Numbered from the stretch's first letter, positions 42,234-51,804 are shown. The stretch is DNA of 63,074 nucleotides from an uncultured Eubacteriales bacterium (GCA_902475855.1 CABSBF010000007.1:1-63074), one strand, 5' to 3'. Numbers and translations are program-made. The notes: generated from the letters alone by a model not told the origin.

Positions 42234-43232
42234 TTATGCCATTGCAGCAGTGATGATGGCCATCTTGTAGACCTCGTCGGCATTGCAGCCGCGGCTGAGG
42301 TCGTTGATCGGCGCGTTCAGGCCGAGCAGGATGGGGCCGTAAGCCTCGTAGCCGCCCAGACGCTGTGCAATCTTGTAGCCGATGTTGCCTGCCTCAATGC
42401 AGGGGAAGATGAAGGTATTGGCGTAGCCCGCAACCGGGGAGCCGGGGAACTTGAGCTGGCCGACGACCGGGGAAACCGCGGCATCAAACTGCATCTCACC
42501 GTCGATGGCGAGATCGGGAGCCAGCTCCTTGGCCTTTGCAGTGGCGTCGCGGGAGAGCTGCACCGTGCCGCCCTTGCCGGAGCCCTTGGTGGAGAAGCTC
42601 AGCATGGCGACCTTCGGGTCGATACCGAAGAGCTTCGCGCAGCGCGCAGTCTCGACGGCGACCTCCGCCAGCTTGTCCGCAGCGGAAATGACGACGTTGC
42701 CGTCCTTGTCGAGAGTATCCTCATAAGAGATATTGATGGCGCAGTCACCCATGGCCAGTTTCTCTTCACCACGGACGAGGATGAAGCAGGAGGAGACGAG
42801 GTGTGCGCCGGGCTTGGTCTTGACAAGCTGAAGCGCCGGGCGGACGGTGTCAGCAGTGGAGTAGGTCGCGCCGCCGAGGAGGGCATCCGCATAGCCCATC
42901 TTGACGAGCATGGTGCCGAAATAGTTGCCCTTGCTCAGCGCCTCACGGCACTGCTCGGCGGTCATCTTGCCCTTGCGCAGAGCGACCATCTTTTCAACCA
43001 TGGCATCCATTTCCGGATAGGTAGCAGGGTCAAGGATTTCCAGCCCTTCGATGTCATAACCGCCCTTTGCGGCAGCGGCCTTGACCTCCTCGACGTTGCC
43101 GACGAGGACAGGCGTGAGGAAGCCGTCCTTCTTCAGGCGGCTGGCAGCCTCCAGAATACGGGCATCGGGGCCTTCGGTAAAGACAATCTTGCGGGGATTG
43201 GCTTTCAGAATATCAATGAGTCGTTCAAACAT
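42234..43232 (-). CDS. pta: Phosphate acetyltransferase
   Basis: A 332-residue enzyme interconverting acetyl-CoA and acetyl phosphate, which lets an acetogen conserve energy as ATP through acetate kinase. FTEGPDARILEAA, LLGGATYSTADTVRPAL, SFSTKGSGKG and LNAPINDLSRGCN are characteristic. No ackA is adjacent. GGAGGGA precedes the ATG. A promoter (TTGATT-18-TATAAT) overlaps the end of the upstream synthase gene. Confidence 0.95.
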   Translation of the reverse strand: MFERLIDILKANPRKIVFTEGPDARILEAASRLKKDGFLTPVLVGNVEEVKAAAAKGGYDIEGLEILDPATYPEMDAMVEKMVALRKGKMTAEQCREALSKGNYFGTMLVKMGYADALLGGATYSTADTVRPALQLVKTKPGAHLVSSCFILVRGEEKLAMGDCAINISYEDTLDKDGNVVISAADKLAEVAVETARCAKLFGIDPKVAMLSFSTKGSGKGGTVQLSRDATAKAKELAPDLAIDGEMQFDAAVSPVVGQLKFPGSPVAGYANTFIFPCIEAGNIGYKIAQRLGGYEAYGPILLGLNAPINDLSRGCNADEVYKMAIITAAMA

Positions 43233-43276
43233 GGTTTTCCCTCCGTTTTCAGACGAGTGTCTGTAGTTCGCCCTAT

Positions 43277-43306
43277 ATTATACAACCGGCTGTCCCAAAA
43301 AATCAA
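43277..43306 (-). promoter_or_regulatory. Promoter of pta
   Basis: TTGATT (43306-43301), 18 bases, TATAAT (43282-43277), overlapping the stop codon region of the RluA-family gene, so pta can be expressed independently. Confidence 0.65.
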
Positions 43307-44171
43307 GGGATACGTCCCTTTCGGCACAGATTTCGACCGTTTTTTTCGTCACGGGATGCAAAAAGCGCAGGCGCACGGCGCAGAGCTGCTGTCCCGCGAG
43401 GCCGTAGTGTGCAGAAAGAGCCAGTGATTCCGGCGTGCCATACTGCGGATCGCCCAAAATGGGGCAGCCGAGATGCGCGCAGTGCAGGCGGAGCTGGTGC
43501 GTCCGGCCGGTCAGGGGAGAAAGCTCCAGTCTGGTGCAGCCGCCGCGCGACTCAAGCACACGGTAGCGCGAGCAGGCCGGCTTACCGTCCGGGCGGATCT
43601 CGCGCAGCAGGCTGTCGCCTGCGACACGGGCGATCGGCGCGTCGATCTCCCCCTCCGGCAGCGCCGGAACGCCGAACACAGCGGCATGATAGGTCTTTTG
43701 AATTGCGCCCTCGCTGTGCTCCCGGCGCATCAGCTCATGGACGTAGGCATTTTTCGCCAGCAGCACCACACCGAAAGTATCGCGGTCCAGACGGCTGACG
43801 GGATGCACCGCGCAGCGCTGGCCGGTCCTTTTGTAGTAGCCCGCAAGGGAATTTGCCAGTGTTCCCTCATTGCGGGAAAAGGAGGGATGCATCAGCACGC
43901 CTGCCGGCTTTTCCAGCGCGATCAGTGCCTCATCTTCATAAAGAATCGTCAAAGGGCCGTCCTCTGCGGGATAGTCCGGCGCGGGCTCATCCAGCCGGAC
44001 GCAGATCTCGTCGCCGGGATGCACGATGAAATTGGTGAAAACCGGTACGCCGTTGACGGTGTAGGAATGGCTGAATTTCAGGCGGCTGGCAAGGCCGGAC
44101 GATATCCCCAGCTCCCGCCGCAGGATGGAAAGCAGGCGTGTTTCGCGCTGCGCCGTATGGGTTAAGATCAC
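43278..44171 (-). CDS. RluA-family pseudouridine synthase
   Basis: A 297-residue RNA-modifying enzyme. An S4-like N-terminus (SGLASRLKFSHSYTVNG) is followed by the catalytic motif HPVSRLDRDTFGV with the essential Asp, TGRTHQLRLH and GDPQYG. The start is GTG at 44171, with AAGGTGG upstream; no in-frame ATG is better. The RNA target (rRNA or tRNA) cannot be told from sequence. Confidence 0.9.
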   Translation of the reverse strand: MILTHTAQRETRLLSILRRELGISSGLASRLKFSHSYTVNGVPVFTNFIVHPGDEICVRLDEPAPDYPAEDGPLTILYEDEALIALEKPAGVLMHPSFSRNEGTLANSLAGYYKRTGQRCAVHPVSRLDRDTFGVVLLAKNAYVHELMRREHSEGAIQKTYHAAVFGVPALPEGEIDAPIARVAGDSLLREIRPDGKPACSRYRVLESRGGCTRLELSPLTGRTHQLRLHCAHLGCPILGDPQYGTPESLALSAHYGLAGQQLCAVRLRFLHPVTKKTVEICAERDVSLDFLGQPVV

Positions 44172-44322
44172 AGGTGCCCACCTTCTTCAGAATTTGATTG
44201 CAGGTTTTTCGGGGTTTCTTATTTTATGATACCATATTTTTTCATTTTAAGGAAGCACTGATAAAATTGACGTCCACCGCGAGGGTTTTCTTCAGAGTTT
44301 CCTTCAAAAAGCTCTTTTTCTC

Positions 44323-44351
44323 TTGCGCCGGCGCCGCAAGACTGCTACAAT
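44323..44351 (+). promoter_or_regulatory. Promoter of the GNAT gene
   Basis: TTGCGC (44323-44328), 17 bases including TGC, TACAAT (44346-44351), just before AAGAGGTGAG and the GTG start. Confidence 0.6.
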
Positions 44352-44372
44352 GCAGGCAAGAGGTGAGTTTCT

Positions 44373-45014
44373 GTGACCGATCTTCCCGTTTTTACTGCCG
44401 CGGACGGCATTGCTTCTCTGATTCTGCACGAGATCCCTCTGCGCGGCGAGGGCTATATTCTGGTGCGCTGCGTGTTCGGAACTCTGGAGGGGCTGCTGCG
44501 CGAGTGCGCAAATTTCTGCCGCGGCGCGGGCGCGGCACAGGTCTACGCCGGGGGCGAAGCGGATTTTTCCGGCTATCCGGTCTTTGCACGCCTGATGGAG
44601 CGGCAGCTTGCGCTTCCGCAGCCGCCGCAGACAGACTGCACCGTTGAGGCCGTTACGGAAGAAAATGCTTCCTTTTGGGCTGAACGCTACAATGAACGTT
44701 TTGCGGCCGTTCCCGCCGCACAGAGCTGCGGGCCCTACGAGGCCAAGCGGCTGGCCGCCGGAGGAGAGTGCTTTTTCGTCTGCGACAACGGCATGCCGGT
44801 CGGCCTGGGCCGGGTACGCGAAACCCGTCTGCTGGCTCTGGCCTCTCTCCGCCCCGGCGCAGGTGAGCAGACGCTTTTCGCACTTGCACGGCACTGCGGT
44901 CTGCACGAACTTCACCTGACCTGCACGGTGGAAAACACCCGCGCAATGGCTTTTTACGACCGTCTTGGCTTTTCACGCGGGGCAATCACGCAGCAGTGGC
45001 ATCGGATTTTTTAG
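44373..45014 (+). CDS. GNAT-family N-acetyltransferase
   Basis: A 213-residue protein. The C-terminal half carries the GNAT fold signatures: a central strand FVCDNGMPVGLGRVRE and the terminal CTVENTRAMAFYDRLGFSRG, where acetyl-CoA-binding enzymes have N-x-x-A-x-x-x-Y-x-x-x-G-F. The N-terminal half (about 1-85) is divergent. The start is GTG at 44373 with GAGGTGAG upstream. Substrate unknown. Stand-alone gene. Confidence 0.8.
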   Translation: MTDLPVFTAADGIASLILHEIPLRGEGYILVRCVFGTLEGLLRECANFCRGAGAAQVYAGGEADFSGYPVFARLMERQLALPQPPQTDCTVEAVTEENASFWAERYNERFAAVPAAQSCGPYEAKRLAAGGECFFVCDNGMPVGLGRVRETRLLALASLRPGAGEQTLFALARHCGLHELHLTCTVENTRAMAFYDRLGFSRGAITQQWHRIF

Positions 45015-45118
45015 AAAAACGCAGTCCTGTTTTTCCCTCTTTTCGCCCATTTGCGCCTTTCGCCAAAAAAAGATCGAAAAATTGTGTGGAATTTGTCTGC
45101 TTTCCTCCACAAAACCGG

Positions 45119-45147
45119 TGGACGAAAGCGAAAACATCTGCTATAAT
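45119..45147 (+). promoter_or_regulatory. Promoter of the glmU-like-prs-pth operon
   Basis: TGGACG (45119-45124), 17 bases, TATAAT (45142-45147) preceded by TGC (extended -10). Confidence 0.7.
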
Positions 45148-45184
45148 AGATTTGTATTATACTGCATGAAAGGTTGTGCGCACC

Positions 45185-46345
45185 ATGCCCGGAAGATCCG
45201 CCGTCATCTTCGTCCCGGACGATACCGCAAAAACCGGATATCCGCATCCTTTGATGCTTTCGCGCGTCATGGGCGCGCCTTTGCTCGCGTGGCTGGCAGG
45301 CAATTTGTTTGACAGCGGTGTCGGGCGCTTCTTTTTGGCCTGCCACCCGGATCGGAGAGACGCGGTCTGCGCCTGTATGCCCGAGGGCGCGGAGATCACC
45401 TGCGCCAGCGAGTCCAGCCCTGCCGATCTGCTGCACGTTTTTCTCTCCACGGCGGACGATGCCGAACGGACCGTGCTCGTTGTCACCGGCCCGGCGGTCT
45501 TTCTGCCGTCGATGACCGCAAAGCGTTCCCGTCCTGCCTGCGTGCGCCGCGTGGCGCGCGAGGAGCTGATGAATGCCATTGACACTCACATCCCCTTCGG
45601 CCGCTTTTTCCGCGAGGAGGGCGAGCCGCTGACGGACGCCGAGGGAATGTACGGCGTAGACTCTCCCGCCGCCCTGCCCGCAATCTCTGAGCTTCTGCGG
45701 CGCGACCGCTATCTGCGCCTGAGCCGGGACGGTGTGGAGATTTATGACCCCGCAAGCTGTTATATCGAGCCCACCGTGAAGGTCGCCTCCGGTGCAAGGC
45801 TCCTGCCGGGCACCATTCTGCGCGGCCGGACGAAAATCGCCGCGGATGCCGTGATCGGCCCGTGGTCTACCGTCGCGGATTCCGAGATCGGAGAGCGCAG
45901 CGTGATCAACGCCTCGCAGATTGAATCCTCCCGCATCGGGGCGGACGTTTCCGTCGGGCCTTATGCTCATCTGCGGGAAAACTGCCTCTTGGAGAGCGCC
46001 GTACACATCGGCAACTTTGTCGAGCTGAAGAACGCCTCCGTCGGAAGCGGTACATGGCTGTCGCACCTGAGTTACGTGGGCGATGCCGACCTCGGCGCGC
46101 GCTGCAACGTCGGCTGCGGTGCCGTAACGGTAAACTATGACCGTGTGGAGAAACACCGTACCACCGTCGGTGACGATGCCTTCATCGGCTGCAACACCTC
46201 CCTGGTCGCCCCGGTCAGCGTCGGCAACGGCGCATACATCGCCGCCGGTTCCGTCATCACGGAGGACGTTCCTGCACAGGCGCTGGGCATTGCCCGCAGC
46301 CGCCAGTCCAACAAGCGCGACTGGGCGGCAAAACACAAGAAATAG
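45185..46345 (+). CDS. GlmU-like protein with intact acetyltransferase and degenerate uridylyltransferase domain
   Basis: A 386-residue protein at the glmU position before prs. Residues about 185-386 form a left-handed beta-helix with all GlmU acetyltransferase landmarks: R264, K282, catalytic H294 in SHLSYVGDAD, VNYDR and LVAPVSVGNGAYIAAGS. Residues 1-175 keep the outline of the nucleotidyltransferase fold (PLMLSRVMGAPLLAWLAG) but lack the G-x-G-T-R-M loop and clear metal Asp, and are shorter than the usual 230. So it likely makes GlcNAc-1-phosphate but not UDP-GlcNAc. ATG at 45185 is preferred over GTG at 45176, whose spacing from AAAGG is only 2 bases. Confidence 0.82.
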   Translation: MPGRSAVIFVPDDTAKTGYPHPLMLSRVMGAPLLAWLAGNLFDSGVGRFFLACHPDRRDAVCACMPEGAEITCASESSPADLLHVFLSTADDAERTVLVVTGPAVFLPSMTAKRSRPACVRRVAREELMNAIDTHIPFGRFFREEGEPLTDAEGMYGVDSPAALPAISELLRRDRYLRLSRDGVEIYDPASCYIEPTVKVASGARLLPGTILRGRTKIAADAVIGPWSTVADSEIGERSVINASQIESSRIGADVSVGPYAHLRENCLLESAVHIGNFVELKNASVGSGTWLSHLSYVGDADLGARCNVGCGAVTVNYDRVEKHRTTVGDDAFIGCNTSLVAPVSVGNGAYIAAGSVITEDVPAQALGIARSRQSNKRDWAAKHKK

Positions 46346-46418
46346 GAATTCCGGCGAAAGCCACAGAAAATTGAGCCGCAGAGATTCCATGCGGCTCGGA
46401 AATGTAGAGGTACATGAA

Positions 46419-47384
46419 ATGATTGCACACGGAAAAGAGATCAAGGTGTTCTCCGCCAATGCTAACAAGCCCTTTGCAGAAGGCATCTGCAATGAGCTGG
46501 GGCTGGCTCTGGGCGACAGCAACGTTGCTGCTTTCGCCGACGGCGAGATCTCCGTATCCATCAACGAATCAGTGCGCGGCTGCGACGTGTTCGTCGTTCA
46601 GTCCACCTGCAAGCCCGTCAACAACAACCTGATGGAGCTGCTCATCATGATTGATGCTTTCCGCCGCGCTTCCGCGGGCCGCATCACCGCCGTCATTCCT
46701 TATTTCGGCTATGCCCGGCAGGATCGTAAGGCCAAGGGCCGCGACCCCATCTCCGCCAAACTCGTCGCCAACCTCATTACCCGCGCCGGCGCGGACCGTG
46801 TGCTGACAATGGACCTGCACGCCGCACAGATTCAGGGCTTCTTTGACATCCCCGTGGACAACATGCTCGGCAACCCCCTGTTCACCAAATACTATATGTC
46901 CAAGTTCGACGAGAAGATCTACAACCATGACGAATTCTGCGTTGTCTCTCCGGACGTTGGCTCCGTCGCGCGCTCCCGCGCCTTTGCCGCAAAGGTGCAT
47001 ATGGGCCTGTCCATCGTGGACAAGCGCCGCCAGCGCGCCAATATGTGCGAGGTCATGAACATCATCGGCGACGTCGAGGGCAAGACCTGCATCCTCTACG
47101 ACGATATTGTTGACACCGCCGGCTCTCTGTGCAATGCAGCCCAGGCCATCAAGGAAATCGGCCATGCCAAGGCTGTCTATGCCTGCGCTTCCCACGGCGT
47201 CCTGTCCAACGATGCCTGCAAGAAGGTGGAAGACAGCTGCATCGAAGAGCTGATGCTTCTGAACACCATCCCGCTGCCCGATCACTACACCGGCAGCAAG
47301 ATCCGCCAGCTTGATGCCTCTCCCATCTTTGCCAAGGCGATCTCCCGTATCTACAACGAGACTTCCATCTCCAACCTGTTCTGA
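46419..47384 (+). CDS. prs: Ribose-phosphate pyrophosphokinase
   Basis: A 321-residue enzyme making PRPP for nucleotide, His and Trp synthesis. QSTCKPVNNNLMELL, the flexible-loop YFGYARQDRKAKGRDPISAK, LTMDLHAAQIQGFFDIPVD and the PRPP loop DDIVDTAGSL are all present. AGAGG lies 8 bases before the ATG. A longer frame runs into the end of the glmU-like gene but starts elsewhere. A GAGCCGCA/TGCGGCTC hairpin (46373-46397) precedes it. Confidence 0.96.
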   Translation: MIAHGKEIKVFSANANKPFAEGICNELGLALGDSNVAAFADGEISVSINESVRGCDVFVVQSTCKPVNNNLMELLIMIDAFRRASAGRITAVIPYFGYARQDRKAKGRDPISAKLVANLITRAGADRVLTMDLHAAQIQGFFDIPVDNMLGNPLFTKYYMSKFDEKIYNHDEFCVVSPDVGSVARSRAFAAKVHMGLSIVDKRRQRANMCEVMNIIGDVEGKTCILYDDIVDTAGSLCNAAQAIKEIGHAKAVYACASHGVLSNDACKKVEDSCIEELMLLNTIPLPDHYTGSKIRQLDASPIFAKAISRIYNETSISNLF

Positions 47385-47980
47385 TGCTGTTTCGTAAGCC
47401 TGCCTGCGACTGGCTGGTTGTTGGCCTCGGAAATCCGGGAGAGAATTACGCCCGCACGCGGCACAATGCCGGATTTCGGGCAGTCGACCGGCTTGCAGCC
47501 ATGCTGCACGTCAAAATTGACCGGGCGAAGTTCCGCGGACTGACGGCACAGGCCGTCTGGCAGGAGCAGAAGCTCCTGCTGCTCAAGCCGCAGACCTTTA
47601 TGAACGAATCCGGCCTGTCCGTGATGGACGCGGCACGGTTCTATAAGCTGCCGCCGGAACGTGTGATCGTGCTCTTTGACGACATCTCACTTCCCGTCGG
47701 ACGTCTTCGCGTCCGTGCGGACGGCTCCGCCGGGGGACATAACGGCATCAAGTCCATCATCGGCTGCCTGAACAGTCAGAGTTTCCCGCGCGTCAAGATC
47801 GGCGTCGGCCAGAAGCCGCACCCGGATTACGATCTGGCTGACTGGGTGCTGTCGAATTTCACGAAGGACGAGGAGCCGCACATTGAGCGCGCCGCCGAGG
47901 CCGCCGCGGAAGCGGCGCTGGCTTTGCTCACGCAGGGCGTTTCGGACGCCGCCGCAAAATTCAATGGAGCTCAGCTTTAA
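47384..47980 (+). CDS. pth: Peptidyl-tRNA hydrolase
   Basis: A 198-residue enzyme that recycles peptidyl-tRNA. GLGNPGENYARTRHNAGF carries the catalytic His, with MNESG, GGHNGIKS and FPRVKIGVG following. The ATG shares one base with the prs stop (TGATG), so the two are coupled. Typical of the glmU-prs-pth-mfd gene order of Firmicutes. Confidence 0.96.
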   Translation: MLFRKPACDWLVVGLGNPGENYARTRHNAGFRAVDRLAAMLHVKIDRAKFRGLTAQAVWQEQKLLLLKPQTFMNESGLSVMDAARFYKLPPERVIVLFDDISLPVGRLRVRADGSAGGHNGIKSIIGCLNSQSFPRVKIGVGQKPHPDYDLADWVLSNFTKDEEPHIERAAEAAAEAALALLTQGVSDAAAKFNGAQL

Positions 47981-48013
47981 TAACTTTGAAATGTCGAATA
48001 ACAGGATGCTTTT

Positions 48014-48043
48014 ACGGAAAACGGGCCTTTGCCCGCTTTCCGT
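48014..48043. other. Hairpin between pth and mfd
   Basis: Stem ACGGAAA + CGGGC / GCCCG + TTTCCGT with one mismatch and loop CTTT. There is no T-run on either side, so a simple terminator is doubtful; it may be a processing or structural element. Confidence 0.4.
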
Positions 48044-48162
48044 ATTCCTGCGTGGAGCGGTTTTGATCCCTGATCTGCACCAGCAGAAAGCGCTCCTCTA
48101 CATCTTCCCCGCCCTGTTCCCTTAAACCACAAAACTACTGACCGGAGGTCTGCTGACAGTCT

Positions 48163-51100
48163 ATGGAACTTTTACTCTCTCTGCTGAACCGTCTGCCGGA
48201 ATACGGCCGCCTGCTGTCCGCACTGGACAAAAATCAGGCCGCCGGCGTTTCCGGTGCGGCACAGATCAACCGCTCACATCTTATTGCCTCTCTGCTGCAC
48301 GATACAAAGCGCCCCGCCGTCATCCTCTGTCAGGATGAACTGGCAGCGCGGCGCACACAGTCGGAGCTGGCCGCCTTTCTCGGCATGGAAGCGCCCATTC
48401 TCCCCTCGCGTGATCTGACTTTTTACAATGCCTCCGCGATTTCGCGCGGTTGGGAGCACAAGCGTCTGCGCCAGCTCTACGATCTCGCGCGCGGTGTGAC
48501 GCCCGTACAGATCGTCACATGGGAGTCTCTCGCCCTGCGCACCATGCCGAAATCGCTGCTGTTTTCCTCTGCGCTGACGCTAAAGCCCGGCGCAACCTGC
48601 CCGCCGGAGGAGCTCTCGGCCCGTCTGGTACGCTCCGGCTATACCCGCTGTGCACTGGTCGAGGGCGTAGGACAGTTCTCCGTCCGCGGCGGAATTCTGG
48701 ACGTCTACTCCCCTGCCTATGATCAGCCCGTGCGCGTTGAGTTCTTCGGCGATGAGGTGGACGCCATGGGCTTTTTCGACCTCGTCACCCAGCGCCGCAC
48801 GGAAAATACGGACGAGCTGGTGCTGCTTCCTGTCGCGGAAACGCTGCCCCGCCTTCATCCGCAGGGCACGGACGGTCTTGCCGGCCAATTGGAGGCGCTC
48901 TGTGCGCGGCAAAAGCGCCGCAAAACGCCCAACGAAGCACTGATCAAAACCCTTGCGACGGACGCTGAGCTGCTGCGCAGCGAAGCCGGCTTTGCTGCGG
49001 CCGACCGCTACCTGTCGCTGATTTATCCGGAATTCTCCTGCGCTGCGGACTATATCCCGGCGGAAAGCATGATTTTTTTCTGCGACCATGGCAATCTGCG
49101 CCGTGCGGCGCAGCGCCAGTCTGAGGAGCAGGGCATGATGCTGGACAGTCTGCTGCAGTCCGGTATTCTCTGCGGCGAACTGTGTGAATTCTCCGCGGAC
49201 TGGGAAGACCTGTGCAGCCGCTTTGCGGGACGCGCTGTCGCCTTTTTTGATTCTTTCCTCGCCTCCTCCTATCCGCAGGGCTTGCAGCCCAAGGTGCTCA
49301 TCAGCATCACGGCCAAGCAGCTTCCCTCCTACGGAGGCAATCTGGACGCAGCGGCGGCTGACCTGCAATTCTACCAGAAAAACGAATTTTCCTCTCTCGT
49401 CCTGTGCGGCAACCGCCGCCGCGGAGAGATTCTCGCCCAGCAGCTTCGTGAAAAGAAGCTCTCGGCCTTCCTCGCCTTCCCTCTGACGAAGCTGCCGCAG
49501 CCGGGGCAGATCCTGCTCACCGACGGTGCGCTTCCCTTTGGCATGGAATATCCCGATCTGCATTTTGCCGTTCTGACGGAGGGACAGCTTCTCTCCACGG
49601 GTGAACGTAAGCCGCGCAAGCGCCGCGCCAAGGCGACCAATCGCCAGAAGCTTGATTCCTTCACCGACCTGACGCCGGGCGACCTGATCGTTCACGAGTA
49701 CCACGGCATCGGCCGCTATGTCTGCATGGAGCAGATGAAGATCGACGGCGTCGTCAAGGACTATGTCAAAATTGCCTATCAGGGCAGCGACACGCTCTAT
49801 GTCCCCGCCACACAGCTCGACCTGATTTCCAAATACATCGGCGGCGGCGAAGATGCGCCCGTCAAGCTCAACAAGCTCGGCGGCGACCAGTGGCAGAAAA
49901 CCAAGGCGAAGGCAAAAACCGCCGCCAAGGAGCTGGCTGCCGACCTCATCCAGCTCTATGCCGAGCGCAAGCGCCGCATGGGCTATGCCTTTGCCGCCGA
50001 CACGCCGTGGCAGGCGGAGTTTGAAGACAACTTCCCCTATGCTGAAACAGATGATCAGCTTCGCTGTATCGACGAGATCAAGGGCGATATGGAGTCTCCC
50101 CAGCCCATGGACCGTCTGCTGTGCGGCGATGTCGGCTTTGGCAAGACCGAGGTCGCGCTCCGTGCGGCAATGAAGGCCATTCTCGACGGCAAGCAGGTCG
50201 CGATTCTGGTGCCGACCACCGTTCTGGCGCAGCAGCACTACACCACCGCCGTCAGCCGCTTTCGCGGCTTCCCGGTGGAAATCGGTGTGCTTTCCCGCTT
50301 TTCCACGCCCGCGCAGCAGCGCAAAACGCTGGCCGATCTGCGCGCCGGAGCGCTCGATCTCGTTGTCGGCACACACAAGCTGCTGCAAAAGGACGTCGCG
50401 TTCAAAGATCTCGGGCTTCTGATCGTGGATGAGGAACAGCGCTTCGGCGTGACGCACAAGGAAAAGCTCAAGGAGCTCTCCCGCGGCGTGGACGTCCTGA
50501 CCCTGTCGGCAACGCCCATCCCCCGCACGCTGAACATGGCGCTGTCCGGCCTGCGTGATATGTCCACCATTGAGGAGCCGCCGCACGACCGCTACCCCGT
50601 GCAGACCTTCGTGCTGGAATATGCCGAGCCGGTGCTGATCGACGCCATGCGGCGCGAGCTGGAGCGCGGCGGTCAGGTCTATTATCTGCACAACCGCGTG
50701 GAAACCATCGCACAGTGCGCCGCGCGTATCAAAAAGGCGCTGCCGGACGCTTCTATCGCCGTGGCGCACGGCAAGATGTCCGAGGAGGAGCTGAGCGACG
50801 TCATGCAGCGCATGGACGAGGGCGAGGTGCAGATCCTTGTCTGCACGACCATCATTGAAACCGGCATTGACATTCCGAACGTGAATACGCTCATTATCGA
50901 GGATGCCGACAAGCTTGGCCTTGCCCAGCTTCATCAGATCCGCGGACGCGTCGGCCGCAGCAGCCGTCATGCCTATGCCTACCTGACTTTCCGACGCGGC
51001 AAGGTACTGACCGAGGTCGCAGAGAAGCGTCTGAACGCCATCCGCGACTATGCCGAGTTCGGCTCCGGCTTCAAAATCGCCATGCGCGACCTCGAAATCC

Positions 51101-51669
51101 GCGGCGCGGGCAATCTTCTTGGCTCGGCTCAGTCGGGGCATATGCTCTCCGTGGGCTATGATCTCTACCTGAAGCTGCTGGAGGAAGCCGTTCTTGAGGA
51201 GCGGGGCGAAAAACCCGTTGAAGAAGTCGCCTGCACCGCCGATCTGGACGTGACGGCCAATATTGACAAGCAGTATGTTGCCTCCGGCGAGCAGCGCATG
51301 GATCTCTACCGCCGTATGGCGGCCGTGCGTTCGCAGGAGGATGCTGACGAGCTGCTTGATGAGATTGTTGACCGCTACGGCGATCCCCCGAAGGGCGTGA
51401 TGAACCTGATCGCCATTGCGCTTCTGCGTGCAAAGGCAGCCGCGGTAGGCATCTGCGACATTTCGCAGAAGGGGCGGACGCTGCGCTTCACCTACGCGCA
51501 GTTCACGCTGGAATCCGTCGCGGCAGTCTGCGGTGCGCCGGAATACAAAAAGCGGGTATTTTTCTCTCCGAACGCGGAAAAGCCCCTGTTGACGCTGAAT
51601 CTCGCAGCCGGAGAAAATCCACTGCTGGCAGCGCAGCAGTTCCTGAATTTCATGCAGTCCACGAAATAG
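48163..51669 (+). CDS. mfd: Transcription-repair coupling factor Mfd
   Basis: A 1168-residue translocase that removes stalled RNA polymerase and recruits UvrA. Domains in order: UvrB-like N-terminal module (to about 340), CarD-type RNA polymerase interaction domain starting near 498 (LTPGDLIVHEYHGIGRY), helicase core with Walker A GDVGFGKTEVA near 655 and DEEQRFGV near 756, RNA-helicase motif QIRGRVGRS, and the C-terminal TRCF domain. The only ribosome site seen, GGAGG, is 14 bases from the ATG, longer than usual. Confidence 0.97.
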   Translation: MELLLSLLNRLPEYGRLLSALDKNQAAGVSGAAQINRSHLIASLLHDTKRPAVILCQDELAARRTQSELAAFLGMEAPILPSRDLTFYNASAISRGWEHKRLRQLYDLARGVTPVQIVTWESLALRTMPKSLLFSSALTLKPGATCPPEELSARLVRSGYTRCALVEGVGQFSVRGGILDVYSPAYDQPVRVEFFGDEVDAMGFFDLVTQRRTENTDELVLLPVAETLPRLHPQGTDGLAGQLEALCARQKRRKTPNEALIKTLATDAELLRSEAGFAAADRYLSLIYPEFSCAADYIPAESMIFFCDHGNLRRAAQRQSEEQGMMLDSLLQSGILCGELCEFSADWEDLCSRFAGRAVAFFDSFLASSYPQGLQPKVLISITAKQLPSYGGNLDAAAADLQFYQKNEFSSLVLCGNRRRGEILAQQLREKKLSAFLAFPLTKLPQPGQILLTDGALPFGMEYPDLHFAVLTEGQLLSTGERKPRKRRAKATNRQKLDSFTDLTPGDLIVHEYHGIGRYVCMEQMKIDGVVKDYVKIAYQGSDTLYVPATQLDLISKYIGGGEDAPVKLNKLGGDQWQKTKAKAKTAAKELAADLIQLYAERKRRMGYAFAADTPWQAEFEDNFPYAETDDQLRCIDEIKGDMESPQPMDRLLCGDVGFGKTEVALRAAMKAILDGKQVAILVPTTVLAQQHYTTAVSRFRGFPVEIGVLSRFSTPAQQRKTLADLRAGALDLVVGTHKLLQKDVAFKDLGLLIVDEEQRFGVTHKEKLKELSRGVDVLTLSATPIPRTLNMALSGLRDMSTIEEPPHDRYPVQTFVLEYAEPVLIDAMRRELERGGQVYYLHNRVETIAQCAARIKKALPDASIAVAHGKMSEEELSDVMQRMDEGEVQILVCTTIIETGIDIPNVNTLIIEDADKLGLAQLHQIRGRVGRSSRHAYAYLTFRRGKVLTEVAEKRLNAIRDYAEFGSGFKIAMRDLEIRGAGNLLGSAQSGHMLSVGYDLYLKLLEEAVLEERGEKPVEEVACTADLDVTANIDKQYVASGEQRMDLYRRMAAVRSQEDADELLDEIVDRYGDPPKGVMNLIAIALLRAKAAAVGICDISQKGRTLRFTYAQFTLESVAAVCGAPEYKKRVFFSPNAEKPLLTLNLAAGENPLLAAQQFLNFMQSTK

Positions 51670-51721
51670 CCCGCCGCTTTCGGTGTCGAAAAAAAGTCAT
51701 GATTTCGTAATGAAAACGTTG

Positions 51722-51749
51722 TTGCTTTTTGAACTTTTTTCGATATAAT
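51722..51749 (+). promoter_or_regulatory. Promoter of the VanW gene
   Basis: TTGCTT (51722-51727), 16 bases, TATAAT (51744-51749) in a strongly AT-rich stretch. Confidence 0.55.
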
Positions 51750-51804
51750 ATGTGTATACTGCAAATTGTCGCCTTTTGGCGGTAAGATACGAAGGAGAAC
51801 ATCA

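Noticed and set aside
47991..48125. A 44-codon frame between pth and mfd
   Set aside because: No ribosome site, contains the hairpin at 48014-48043, and no recognisable features.
48580..51141. 853-codon minus-strand frame opposite mfd, and similar frames of 985 and 998 codons at 57447-60404 and 54363-57359
   Set aside because: Antisense shadows of GC-rich genes; they cross several real genes and match no family.
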